A stretch of DNA of 64,000 nucleotides from Myxococcota bacterium (GTDB taxonomy: Bacteria; Myxococcota_A; Polyangia; Polyangiales; JANWZI01): contig JANWZI010000009.1 of the NCBI GenBank assembly GCA_025054695.1, forward strand, positions 1 through 64,000, written 5' to 3'. Position 1 is the first letter of the stretch; each line of letters begins with the position of its first letter. The position numbers and the translations under genes are program-made. Positions 10,940-20,983 of the stretch are shown one piece after another. The notes beneath the pieces were generated by a model. It saw only the letters and a list, made by a program, of their open reading frames with translations. It made no database searches and was not told where the DNA came from.

Positions 10940-11920
10940 ATGGCAGTCGTCGACAGGGGCGTGCGCGAACGACTCGAGTGGGCTCGCCGGCGCGTCGAGT
11001 CCCGTCCCCTCGGTGCGGACGTGCCGCACGAACGGCTGGGTCGGTACCGGTCCTACGGCGAGCTGCTCGACGCATGGGCGGCCCTGGCCGATGCCGGTGC
11101 GCGGCTCGATTGCCTCGGCGAGTCCGCAGGTGGGCAGCCGCTGTTTGCGCTCGAGGTCGGTCCCGCGGACGCGGGGCGCTTGGCCCTGGTGCTGTCCGGC
11201 ATCCACGCGATGGAATGGATCGGTGTCGAAACGGGGATGGCCCTGTTCGGCCGACTCGTCGCGGAGCCGCCCGCGGATCGCCGCGTCGCTTACGTACCGG
11301 TCGTCAATCCGGACGGCTACCTTCGCGCGGAATCCGACCTGCGGGCGCGCCGCCGGCGGTTCGTGCGGGCCAACGCGAACGGCGTCGATCTCAATCGGAA
11401 CTGGCCCACCCACTGGCGCTCCGTCAAATGGGAAGCACGCCTGCTGCCATGCCTGGGCGGGCCGGGGACCGCTCCGCGCTCGGAGCCGGAGGTAGACGCC
11501 ATCTGCGCGAAGCTGGAGGCGTGGCACCGCGCGGGCGTCGCCGTCGAGCGCGCACTGTCGCTGCACTCGTTCGGGCGGATGCTGCTGCTGCCATACGGAG
11601 GGCGATGGCGGCGCCCGACTCGATTTCGCGAGCATCTCGATGCGGCGCGCGCGATGCACGCGCGCATCGGCGACGGGCGCCATCGCATCCGCCAATCGGC
11701 GCGCTGGGTGCCGGGGTTGTTCGCGCACGGCATGGAAATCGACCACCTGCTCGAGGCGTTCGGCGCGCTTTCGCTGCTCGTCGAGTGCTCCAGTGGCGGC
11801 CTGCGACTGCACGATCCGACGAGCTGGTGGCATCCGTGGCGCTGGTTCAATCCCCCCGATCCGGAGCGAACCGTCGACGGGCTCGTCACGGCGCTCGAGG
11901 CCTTCGTGCGCGGAACCTGA
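10940..11920 (+). CDS. M14-family zinc carboxypeptidase
   Basis: SGIHAMEWIGVE (HxxE), NPDGYLR, NGVDLNRNWPTHW, LSLHSFG, catalytic region LVECSSGGL. Confidence 0.85.
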   Translation: MAVVDRGVRERLEWARRRVESRPLGADVPHERLGRYRSYGELLDAWAALADAGARLDCLGESAGGQPLFALEVGPADAGRLALVLSGIHAMEWIGVETGMALFGRLVAEPPADRRVAYVPVVNPDGYLRAESDLRARRRRFVRANANGVDLNRNWPTHWRSVKWEARLLPCLGGPGTAPRSEPEVDAICAKLEAWHRAGVAVERALSLHSFGRMLLLPYGGRWRRPTRFREHLDAARAMHARIGDGRHRIRQSARWVPGLFAHGMEIDHLLEAFGALSLLVECSSGGLRLHDPTSWWHPWRWFNPPDPERTVDGLVTALEAFVRGT

Positions 11921-12083
11921 GCGACGGCCTCGGTCGAGCGACTCCGTCCTTGTGCGCACGTGCGCGTGAATCGGGGCCGTCGAGTGTGCCGGACGTCGTT
12001 CCGATCCCGAGCCGCCCTCGGCGTCGAGTCTCGCCGCGACGGATTGCCCATCCGCGGCACACGGGCTCCCATGCAGGGCGTCG

Positions 12084-13295
12084 TCAGCGATTCTGCAATT
12101 GCCGCTGGATCTCCCGCATGACCTCCGGGGGAATGTCCCTCGTTCCTTCGGTCATCGCAGACGGTCCGGACGAAGGGGGCTCGCTTGCGGTCGGGGTCAT
12201 CGCGGCGGCGCTTCCCATCGCCGTCATCGCCGTCATCGCCGTCTCGGTCATCGCCGTCGAATCGCTCGTACTGGCACTCCCCGAGTCGGTGGACTGGAAC
12301 GAGGCGAGCGTGACGTTGATCTTTTCGGCGACGTAGCTCGAGACGACGTACACGATGTCGACTCCGTCGCGCGCCAGATAATACTCGCGATTTTCGTCGC
12401 GACCGTTTCCAAGCCGCAGCGTGATGCTCTCCGGCGGCAGCGTCGGAACCGAAGCGTCCGGCCCTCCGGCGTCCCCGACGCCGGCGTCCGGAGCGCGTCG
12501 GACCACGGTCAGCGTGACGCGTGCGCTCTGTTCGCCGATGCCCGTCGACTCGCGCGTGGCGTCGGTCGCAGCAAAGTCCACCGCAGACAGCCGCGCGAGG
12601 GTCGAGACGATCGAGTCGACCTTCGACGGCGAGAACCGTTCGATGGCCGCCACCCCGGCCGGCAGGGCCCACTCGTTCTCGCTATTGCGCACGAAGCGCC
12701 AGGATCCCGCCGACGTCTGGAAGGCGATCTCGCGCACCTCGTCCGTCGAGACGTCCGTGATCCGCCGGTTGCGCCAGTCCTTGACGTCCCGGTTGAACGC
12801 CCACTTGATCGAGCCCTCGACGCCCCAGACGCGGTCCTGACCCTCGCGCCGCACGTTGGTGAAGCCGGCCCCGTAGCCACCGATCCACAGATCCGCGAGC
12901 GTCTGGCCATCACCCCGGACGATCACCCGGACGGCGTGCTCGGCATCGACTTCGAGCCGCGCGTGGTGCGCGGCATTGCTCGCCACGAGGCGGCCCGCTT
13001 TCATCTCGTCGAGGCGGTCGAGGGCCGTCTCGACGGCGCTCGCGTCGGCCTCGGCGTCGACCGGCTCGACCAGACGCCAGCCCTCCGGGCGTCGCGCGAG
13101 GCGCACGGTCGGCTGGTCGGCCGCGGGGCGGCGGACCTCGATCTCGTCGATCTCGTCTTTGTCGAGATCGGGCAGGGCCGTGGTCAAATCCTCGGGCGGG
13201 GTTTCCACCGGCGCGCGCGAGACACTGAGCCAGATGGCGAGCCCGCCCAGGGCGACGAGCACCGCCGTGGCGATGACGAGTCGATGTCGCTTCAT
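12084..13295 (-). CDS. DUF4340 domain-containing protein
   Basis: MKRHRLVIATAVLVALGGLAIWL; DxIDEIEVRRP...GWRLVEPVDAEAD; next to Gld-type ABC genes. Confidence 0.8.
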   Translation of the reverse strand: MKRHRLVIATAVLVALGGLAIWLSVSRAPVETPPEDLTTALPDLDKDEIDEIEVRRPAADQPTVRLARRPEGWRLVEPVDAEADASAVETALDRLDEMKAGRLVASNAAHHARLEVDAEHAVRVIVRGDGQTLADLWIGGYGAGFTNVRREGQDRVWGVEGSIKWAFNRDVKDWRNRRITDVSTDEVREIAFQTSAGSWRFVRNSENEWALPAGVAAIERFSPSKVDSIVSTLARLSAVDFAATDATRESTGIGEQSARVTLTVVRRAPDAGVGDAGGPDASVPTLPPESITLRLGNGRDENREYYLARDGVDIVYVVSSYVAEKINVTLASFQSTDSGSASTSDSTAMTETAMTAMTAMGSAAAMTPTASEPPSSGPSAMTEGTRDIPPEVMREIQRQLQNR

Positions 13296-13422
13296 CGGGC
13301 ATCCTCCAGAATGGGCCGGCGTCCGTGCCGCCTCGCGACGGGCCGGGCACGACGGCCCCTGCGCTCGACCGTCGCGGCCGCGAACCTCGCACCCCCGCGC
13401 TGGCCGCTGCGACGCATGGGGG

Positions 13423-15225
13423 TCAGAGCGACAGGCGGGCCCGCTGGCGCTTGCGCAGTTGCCAGCGAACGACGCCGAAGAGGGCCACCGCGGCCGGCAG
13501 CCCCAGCATGTTGCCCCAGCGGTAGCGCGCCTTGCGTGCGTCCCACTCTTCGAGGGCGCGCTTGCCCCGCTCGAGCGCCGCATCGCGCTCCCGGACGCGT
13601 GCCTCGGCCGTCTGCTCGTCGCCCTGCGCCGCCGCCTCGAGCGCGCTCCGGTGCGCCTCGAGGGCGTCCTGTTCCGCCTGGCGCACGTTTTGCGGGACGT
13701 CGAGCGGCGAGTCCGCGATGTTCTTCGCGCGGACGGCGATGAGGTCGTCGTCCTGGGCGAGCCAGTCGATGGCGTTCAGCGCGACGCCGAGCGGCCCGGA
13801 TAGATTGCAATCCGTCTCGCCGTGACCCTGCGGCCCCTGGATCTCGTCGCGCAGCAGGAAGCTGCCGCCGACCACGAAGACGCGCACGTCTCGCTCGGCG
13901 CGCGCGGGTGCCTCGACGGCCGGCGCCTCGGGCGCCGCATTCTCCGCCCCGGCGTCCGGCGCGCTCATCTGGCCGCTGGGCGTCTGCGATCCGCCGAACG
14001 CGCTCGGGAGCTTGCCCTCGATCGCCACGATGAGGGGGAATGGCCCCGCGGGTCCCTCCATGCGCCATTCCTGGGGCGGGCGCGGCCGCAACGAGACACT
14101 CGCTTCTTCATACGTCCAGCTTTGCCCTTCGTCGCTCGAGCGCGCGAGGGTTCGCACGCGGATTTGCGAATCGTTCGTCGGCACGAGGCGGAGCGGCGAG
14201 ACGAACGGCAAGTGCGCTCCGTCGAGCCGGAACGTGGCCGGATGTTCGCGCGCCGCCTCGTCGAAGCGGACGATGGGAATGACCGGATGCGGTACCAGAA
14301 CGGGAATCCCGAGACGCGAGGGCATCGGCACGCGCCCACAGCGGGCGTCGGCCACGAGGCCCTCGCGCACCTCGACGCCCCAGCGCCGCAGCAGACGATT
14401 GAGACCCGTATCGACCGATTGCGCGCTCGGATCGAAGCCTTCGAGGTCGATCTTCATCGATCCGCCGAATACGCCGAGTGAGCCGCCCCGCATGACGTAT
14501 TGATTGATGTACCGCAGCTCCGTCTCCGACAGCGGCGTGCGGGGCTCGACGACGAGCAACGCGCGTAGGTCGCGTGCGATCTCGCTCGTGGCGGACACCT
14601 CGCGGACGTCGTACGTCGGCAGACAATCACGCAGTCGAGACAGGCCTTTGGACAGCGTCGGTCCATCGTGGCCGCCGAGCAGACCGATCGGGGTCCGGTC
14701 GCCCACGAGCTCCTTGATCTTCATCGTGAGCTGGTACTCAAGCCCCTCGGTGCTCTCGATGGCCGGGATCACCTCGCTGCGGTCGAGGTAGCGCAACACG
14801 AGCCCGCGATAGCCCTCGACCTGCTGCACCGAATCGTTGCGGACCGTCGTATGCGCCACGCGTACGACGCCGTCGCGCTCGGCTTGTTCCTTCTCGTCGT
14901 CCGTATCCGGCCGCACGAGCTTGACGACGAGCCGGCCGTTGCTCGCCGCGCGGTACTCGTCGAGCAGATCGAGCACGTGGCGCTCGGTCGCATTGTGCGG
15001 CGGTGGCAAATCCTCGGTGAAGTACGCGGTCACCTCGAGCGTGTCGGTCAACCGCTGCGCGACCTTGCGCGATCCGTCCGAGAGCGAGAACAGCCCCTTC
15101 TCGGTCAGGTCGAGGCGGTGGTGGACGAAGAAGCCGACCACGTTGAGCGCGACGAGGATGCCGCCGATGAGCAGCAGGAAACCCAACGACTCGCTCGCGG
15201 TGCGGACGCGTCGACTGGACAGCAC
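13423..15225 (-). CDS. GldG-like ABC-type transport auxiliary protein
   Basis: NVVGFFVHHRLDLTEKGLFSLSDGSRKVAQRL...VTAYFTEDLPPP; gene order ATPase-permease-GldG. Confidence 0.85.
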   Translation of the reverse strand: MLSSRRVRTASESLGFLLLIGGILVALNVVGFFVHHRLDLTEKGLFSLSDGSRKVAQRLTDTLEVTAYFTEDLPPPHNATERHVLDLLDEYRAASNGRLVVKLVRPDTDDEKEQAERDGVVRVAHTTVRNDSVQQVEGYRGLVLRYLDRSEVIPAIESTEGLEYQLTMKIKELVGDRTPIGLLGGHDGPTLSKGLSRLRDCLPTYDVREVSATSEIARDLRALLVVEPRTPLSETELRYINQYVMRGGSLGVFGGSMKIDLEGFDPSAQSVDTGLNRLLRRWGVEVREGLVADARCGRVPMPSRLGIPVLVPHPVIPIVRFDEAAREHPATFRLDGAHLPFVSPLRLVPTNDSQIRVRTLARSSDEGQSWTYEEASVSLRPRPPQEWRMEGPAGPFPLIVAIEGKLPSAFGGSQTPSGQMSAPDAGAENAAPEAPAVEAPARAERDVRVFVVGGSFLLRDEIQGPQGHGETDCNLSGPLGVALNAIDWLAQDDDLIAVRAKNIADSPLDVPQNVRQAEQDALEAHRSALEAAAQGDEQTAEARVRERDAALERGKRALEEWDARKARYRWGNMLGLPAAVALFGVVRWQLRKRQRARLSL

Positions 15226-15228
15226 GGC

Positions 15229-15942
15229 TCACCTCCAGCGCCGGCTCTCGAGCGAGCGGAACGCGAGCAGCAGCGCAAAGCCCGTCAGCGAGAGGAAATA
15301 GACGACGTCGCGCGTATCGACGACGCCGCGCGTCATCGGGGTCAGGTGCCGATCGAAGGAGAGCCACTCGACCACGCTCGTCACGAGGCCGCGCGGGAGG
15401 AACGGAAGAATGCGGTCGGCGAACCAGAACGCGAAGTTGAGGATCAAGCCGACGAAGAACGCCACGACCTGGTTGTCCGTCCAGCTCGAGGCGAGCAGCC
15501 CGATCGAGAGCATCGCGGCACCCTGCAGGAACAGGCCGAGATAGCCACTCCAGACGGGACCCCAGTCGAGGTTGCCGAACTGCGAGACGGCGATCGGGTA
15601 GACGAACGTGATGGCGAGGAAGACGACGTATAGCCCGAGCACGCCGAGCAGCTTGCCGACGATCACGTCGGCGTCGCGCACCGGCATCGTGAGCAGCAGC
15701 TCGATGCTGCCCGTGCGCTTCTCCTCGGCGATGAGGTTCATCGTGAGGGCGGGGGCCGCGACGACGAGCATCACGGAGACGAGCTCGTACAGATTGCGCA
15801 CGCTCGTGACGCCCTGCAGGAAGAACGTCTGCCAGAAGAAGAAGCCCAGAAAGCCGAGCATCAGGCAGACGACGATGTAGGCCGCGGGCCCGTTGAAGTA
15901 GCTGGCGAGTTGCCGCCGCGCGATGACGAGCGTCGTACGCAT
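15229..15942 (-). CDS. ABC-2 type permease (GldF-like)
   Basis: Multi-TM; MNLIAEEKRTGSIELLLTMPVRDADVIVGK. Confidence 0.88.
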   Translation of the reverse strand: MRTTLVIARRQLASYFNGPAAYIVVCLMLGFLGFFFWQTFFLQGVTSVRNLYELVSVMLVVAAPALTMNLIAEEKRTGSIELLLTMPVRDADVIVGKLLGVLGLYVVFLAITFVYPIAVSQFGNLDWGPVWSGYLGLFLQGAAMLSIGLLASSWTDNQVVAFFVGLILNFAFWFADRILPFLPRGLVTSVVEWLSFDRHLTPMTRGVVDTRDVVYFLSLTGFALLLAFRSLESRRWR

Positions 15943-15945
15943 CGA

Positions 15946-17040
15946 TCATCCCTTCCCATCCGCCGCGGCGTCCCGCGTAGGCGCCTGCGGCTCGTCCGCG
16001 CTTCCCTCGGTCGGGGGCGCCTCGGAAGCCGCTCGCCGTGCCGGGCCGGCACCCCCCTCCGGCCTCGCCGTGGCCTGGCTCTGGGCGTCCCCGCCGAGCG
16101 TCAGCTCGCGGAAGATACCCTCGAGGTTCTGCCCCTCGCGTCGCAGCTCCAGCAGGACGAGCCCCGCGTCTACCGCGGCGCGGAACAGCTCGGCGCGCAG
16201 GTCGCGATCCGACGACGGCTCGATCTCGAAGCTCACCTCCCGCGCGTCGGCGCCGTCCAACGGACGCACGGCGTCGACGCCCTCGATGCGCCCGAAGGCC
16301 TCGCGCGCCGCCTCCCGCTTGCCGTTCGAGGCGGCCACCGTCACGCGGTAGCGAGCCCTTCCGCCGCGCGCGCGCAGCGCCTCGGGAGTGTCGTCCGCCA
16401 CGATGCGCCCGCGCGCGATGATGAGCACGCGGCTGCAGGCCACCTGGACCTCGGCGAGATTGTGGGTGCTCAAAATCACCGTGCGCTCGCGTCCGATCTC
16501 GCGGATGAGGTCCCGGATTTCGACGGCCTGGTTGGGGTCCAGCCCGCTCATCGGCTCGTCGAGGATCAGGATGGGCGGCTCGTGCAACAGGGCCTGAGCG
16601 AGACCGACGCGCTGCCGAAAGCCCTTGGAAAGCTCGCGGATCTGCCGCGAGACGACCTCACCGAGGCGCGTGGCCTCGACGGCCTTGCGAATCTTGCGGC
16701 TCGCCTCCTCACCCTTCAGGCCGCGTACGTCGGCGACCCACCTCAGGTATTCGAGGACGAGCATGTCGGGATAGAGCGGGTTGTGCTCGGGGAGGTATCC
16801 GAGCGCGCGGCGCACGCCCATCGGGTCGTCGAACACATCGCAGCCGGCCACGCGGGCAGTTCCTTCCGTCGGCGCGATGAAGCACGTCAGGATCTTCATC
16901 GTCGTCGTCTTGCCCGCCCCATTCGGACCGAGAAAGCCGAGGACCTCGCCCCGGCGGACGTCGAACGAAACCTTCGAGAGCGCCGTCACGGACCCGTAGC
17001 GCTTGGTCAGTTCCCGCGCTTCGATCATCACGTCGGTCAT
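15946..17040 (-). CDS. ABC transporter ATP-binding protein (GldA-like)
   Basis: Walker A GPNGAGKTTTMK, LSKGFRQRVGLAQAL, ILILDEPMSGLDP. Confidence 0.93.
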   Translation of the reverse strand: MTDVMIEARELTKRYGSVTALSKVSFDVRRGEVLGFLGPNGAGKTTTMKILTCFIAPTEGTARVAGCDVFDDPMGVRRALGYLPEHNPLYPDMLVLEYLRWVADVRGLKGEEASRKIRKAVEATRLGEVVSRQIRELSKGFRQRVGLAQALLHEPPILILDEPMSGLDPNQAVEIRDLIREIGRERTVILSTHNLAEVQVACSRVLIIARGRIVADDTPEALRARGGRARYRVTVAASNGKREAAREAFGRIEGVDAVRPLDGADAREVSFEIEPSSDRDLRAELFRAAVDAGLVLLELRREGQNLEGIFRELTLGGDAQSQATARPEGGAGPARRAASEAPPTEGSADEPQAPTRDAAADGKG

Positions 17041-17293
17041 GGACCGTGGCCTCCCGTCGGGGCCGCGACTGTAACCGCGACCCCCCCGCCGTCAAGCGCC
17101 GCGCCGGGCGATCCGGCCTGCGCCGACGCTCCATCGAACCGCTGGCGCCCGCGAGCCATTCCAGGCCGGCCGGGGCTCCAGACGAGGCCGTGGAGCCGCG
17201 CGGAGCTGACGCCACGACCCACCTATGGGCCCTTGAAGTGGGGCAGGAGCGGTGCACGGTGCTACGATGGATGAAGCCACCGAGGGGTACGTC

Positions 17294-19867
17294 ATGAGCC
17301 CGAAGCGCCTTGCCTGCCGCTTCTGCCTTCTGCTCGCGCTCGCCACCGGAGCATGCGGCCGAACGGAGATGGATCTCTTCCGCGACGGAGCGCCGTCGGA
17401 TTTCGACGCGGGACCCGATGCGGCCTTCGACGGGGGCGACGGCGGGGATGCGGCCGATGCGGCCGACGCGGCAGACGCCGCGGACGCGGACAACGGCGCC
17501 ACGGATGCATCGGACGGCGGCGATGGCGGAGACGGGGGCGCCGAATGCACGAGGGACGAGGATTGCGACGACGGGCTGGCCTGCAACGGTCGGCCCCGAT
17601 GCCTCGACGGGTTCTGCGTCACGCCGTTGCCGGTCCCGTGCGACGACGGAGTGGACTGCACGACCGACACGTGCGTCGAGCCCGACGGACGCTGCGACCA
17701 CTCGCCGGACCACACCCGCTGCCCCCCGGGCCAGCTCTGCGATCCGGTCGACGGATGCGTGTCGATGGGATGTCGCACCGACGCCGACTGCGACGATGGA
17801 CTCGTCTGCAACGGTCGCGAGCGCTGTGCCCGCGGCATGTGCACGGGCGGGGAGCCGCTGCGGTGCGAGGATGCGGTCCCGTGCACGATGGACCGATGCG
17901 ACGAGGCGGCCGGCGGCTGCGCCCACGTCCCCCTGGACGCCTTGTGCGATGACGGCGCGTTCTGCAACGGCACCGAGCGATGCGACCCGACGCGAGGCTG
18001 CCGACGCGGCCGGCCTGTCATGTGCGACGATCGCGATCCGTGCACGACGGACCGATGCGACGAGACGTCGCGCGCGTGCGCCTCGACCCCGCTCGACGCC
18101 GACGCCGACGGTCATTCGCCGGTCTCGTGCGGTGGGTCGGACTGCGACGATGCGAACCCGCGCGTCCACCCGATGGCACGGGAGACGTGCACCGGCGGCA
18201 TCGACGAGGACTGCGACGGCCTTTCCGACTGCAGCGACATGGACTGCGCGACGGACCCGGCCTGCCGCATGTGCACGCCCGAGCTGTGCACCGGCGGCCG
18301 CGACGAGGACTGCGACCGCCTCGTCGATTGCCGCGACCCCGATTGCGCCGCCGACCCCGCCTGCGCGAGCTGCGTGCCGCGCCCCGAGAACACCGCGGCC
18401 GCGTGCGCCAACGGCGCCGACGACGACTGCGACCGCCTCGTCGACTGCCGCGACCCCGACTGCGCGAGTCAGCCGAGCTGTGCGATGTGCACGCCCGAGG
18501 TGTGCACCGGCGGCCGCGACGAGGACTGCGACCGCCTCGTCGATTGCCGCGATTCCGACTGCGCGAGCCATCCGGCATGCGGTGTGTGCGCCTCTCGCGA
18601 GTCGCGCTGCGCCGACGGGATCGACGACGACTGCGACGGCCGTTTCGATTGCAGCGACACCGACTGCGCGACGGACCCCGCCTGCGCCGTCTGTGGGCGC
18701 GAGAGTTGCCGCGACGGCCGCGACAACGACTGCGACGGGCTCGTCGATTGCGCGGACGGCGACTGCGTTCGAGCGCCGGGCTGCGCGACCTGCACCGTCG
18801 AGACGTGCCGCAACGGCCGCGACGACGACTGCGACGGCCGGGTCGACTGCGACGACGAGGACTGCGCGTCTTCGCCGGCCTGCCGGTTGTGCCTGCCCGT
18901 CGAGATCTGCGGCACGGGCGTCGACGACGACTGCAATGGGCTCGCCGATTGCGACGATCCGGCCTGTGCCGGCGATCCGAGCTGCCGGCCCGGCTGCACG
19001 CCCACCGAGACGGCGTGTCGGGACGGCCGAGACAACGATTGAGACGGCACGATCGACTGCTCCGATTCCGACTGCGCCTCGCGGCCGATCTGCCGCTTCT
19101 GTTTGCCGTTCGAAGCGTGTCGCAGCGGCTTCGACGAGGACTGCGACGGCCTGTTCGACTGCGACGACCCGGACTGCGACGACGACCCGGCGTGCCGGAT
19201 CTGCCGGCCTCGCGAGACGGTCTGCACCGACGGAGTCGACGACGACTGCGACGGCCTGACCGACTGCGTAGATCCGGAGTGTGCGCGCGCGCCGGGCTGC
19301 GCGCCGCCCTGCGCGCCGCGCGAGACGGCCTGCAGCGACGGGCGGGACGAGGACTGCGACATGCTCGTGGACTGCCGGGATCCGGATTGCGCGGTCGATC
19401 CGCGGTGCCGGCCGACGGCCGATGGCGGCGTCCCGCCCCGCGACGGAGGGACGCCGCGCGATTCGGGCGTACCGCCGCGCGACGCGGGGACGCCGAGCGA
19501 CGCCGGGGCGATGTGCACGACGATGGAGCTCGGCGTCGCCGCATGCACGAACATGCGCGACGACGACTGCGACCGGCGCACCGACTGCGCCGATCCGGAC
19601 TGCTCGCCCTGGGGGCCGAGCGGCGAGTGCTGCAATGGGCTCGACGACGACGGCGACGGCTGGACGGATTTGTTCGCGTGTCGCTGCCGCGACAACGCCG
19701 ATTGCGCCGGTGTCGGCACGACACCGCTCGTCTGCTGGACCGAGACGTACTCGGTGTGCGCACCGCCGTGCAATGCGTACGGCGGCGAGGCGTACTGCGA
19801 CATGATCGATCCGGCGATGCGCTGCGTCACGAGCGGGCCGCTCGCCGGCCAGTGCGTCTACCCCTGA
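17294..19867 (+). CDS. MopE/metal-binding-motif Cys-rich repeat lipoprotein, interrupted by in-frame TGA at 19040-19042
   Basis: Lipobox LLALATGACGR; >12 repeats of type ETCRNGRDDDCDGRVDCDDEDC; ORFs 17252-19042 and 19103-19867 are in the same frame and the repeat continues across the TGA. Confidence 0.8.
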
Positions 19868-19944
19868 GCGGACGAGGCACCGCGCGGCGACGCGGCGAGC
19901 GTCGGGCGTACTCGAAGGTGCGCACGCGGGACGGGGTCTCGAGG

Positions 19945-20787
19945 ATGGCCGACGGAGGCAACCAGTGGCTCGATGCGGCCCGCGGGGCCCTCGAAGTTGC
20001 GCGCGAGGCCGGGGCGCTGCTTCTTTCGCGCTGGCGTTCGCCGGCCGCACGCGTCGTGCGCCACAAGGGACGGGTCGACCTCGTCACCGAGCAGGACCTC
20101 GCCTCCGAGCGGCTCGTACGCCGAGCGCTCGCGGCGCGATTCCCGGGGCATGCCATCGTCGCCGAGGAAGAAGACGGGCCCGCTGCGGGGACGGGGCGCG
20201 CGGGCGAGCGCGAGGCGCTCTGCTGGTGGGTCGATCCGCTCGACGGAACGACCAACTACGCCCACGGGCACCCGTTCTTCTCCGTCTCGCTGGGTCTGAT
20301 GCGCGGCTCCGAGCTTCTGGCGGCGGTCATCGTCGCTCCCGCCCTCGGCCTCGAGTGGCACGGGGCGCGAGGCGCGGGCGCCTACCGCAACGGCGAGCGG
20401 TGTCGCGTCTCCGAGGTCGAACGCCTCGAAGACGCGCTGCTCGCGACGGGATTCCCCTACGACCGCCGCACTCGCCCGGACGACAATCTGCGTCGGTTCG
20501 CCCACGTCGAGAAGCACGAGTGCCAGGGCATCCGGCGCTGTGGCTCGGCGGCCATCGATCTCGCGTTCGTGGCCGACGGCACGTACGACGGCTACTGGGA
20601 ACACGGCCTGAACGGATGGGACATGGCCGCCGGCGCGTTGCTCGTGCTCGAGGCGGGCGGTCGGCTCACCGACCTCGACGGTGGCGCGCCGGACCCGCGC
20701 ACGGGGCGTCTGGTCGCGACGAACGGTCGCGTGCACGATGCGCTGCTCGACGCGCTCGCGAGGGCATCCGACTCGCCTGCCCCGTGA
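19945..20787 (+). CDS. suhB: inositol monophosphatase family protein
   Basis: DLVTEQDLASE, EEED, WVDPLDGTTNYAHGHPFFSVSLG, GLNGWDMAAG. Confidence 0.9.
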   Translation: MADGGNQWLDAARGALEVAREAGALLLSRWRSPAARVVRHKGRVDLVTEQDLASERLVRRALAARFPGHAIVAEEEDGPAAGTGRAGEREALCWWVDPLDGTTNYAHGHPFFSVSLGLMRGSELLAAVIVAPALGLEWHGARGAGAYRNGERCRVSEVERLEDALLATGFPYDRRTRPDDNLRRFAHVEKHECQGIRRCGSAAIDLAFVADGTYDGYWEHGLNGWDMAAGALLVLEAGGRLTDLDGGAPDPRTGRLVATNGRVHDALLDALARASDSPAP

Positions 20788-20796
20788 CGACGGAAC

Positions 20797-20830
20797 CTCG
20801 GGCTCGGTCTCCGACTCGGTCTCGGACTCG
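20797..20830 (+). repeat. CTCGGN hexamer array D (short)
   Basis: ctcgggctcggtctccgactcggtctcggactcg. Confidence 0.75.
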
Positions 20831-20983
20831 TAATACCCTTCGATAAACATCGACTCATCCGACCGCCGCCGTGAGAGCCGTAGACGACACGACATCCCCA
20901 CCCCCCCCTCGCGATCGTGAACCGCGCCGGGGTATCCTGTCCCGTAGACAGCCCCGAGGCCCGGCGGGGCGGGAAGGCGTGCC

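Noticed and set aside
11921-12083. Possible extra CTCGGN array between the carboxypeptidase and DUF4340 genes
   Set aside because: Only isolated matches (cctcggtcgagcgactccg); too weak to call.
12181-12290. Tandem cgccgtcat (9-bp) repeats as another array
   Set aside because: Inside the DUF4340 CDS and in phase with codons (TAMTAMTETAM linker); different unit from the intergenic family.
17440-17500. gatgcggccgacgcggcagac repeats as non-coding array
   Set aside because: Codon-phased Asp/Ala linker (DAADAADAADAAD) of the lipoprotein.
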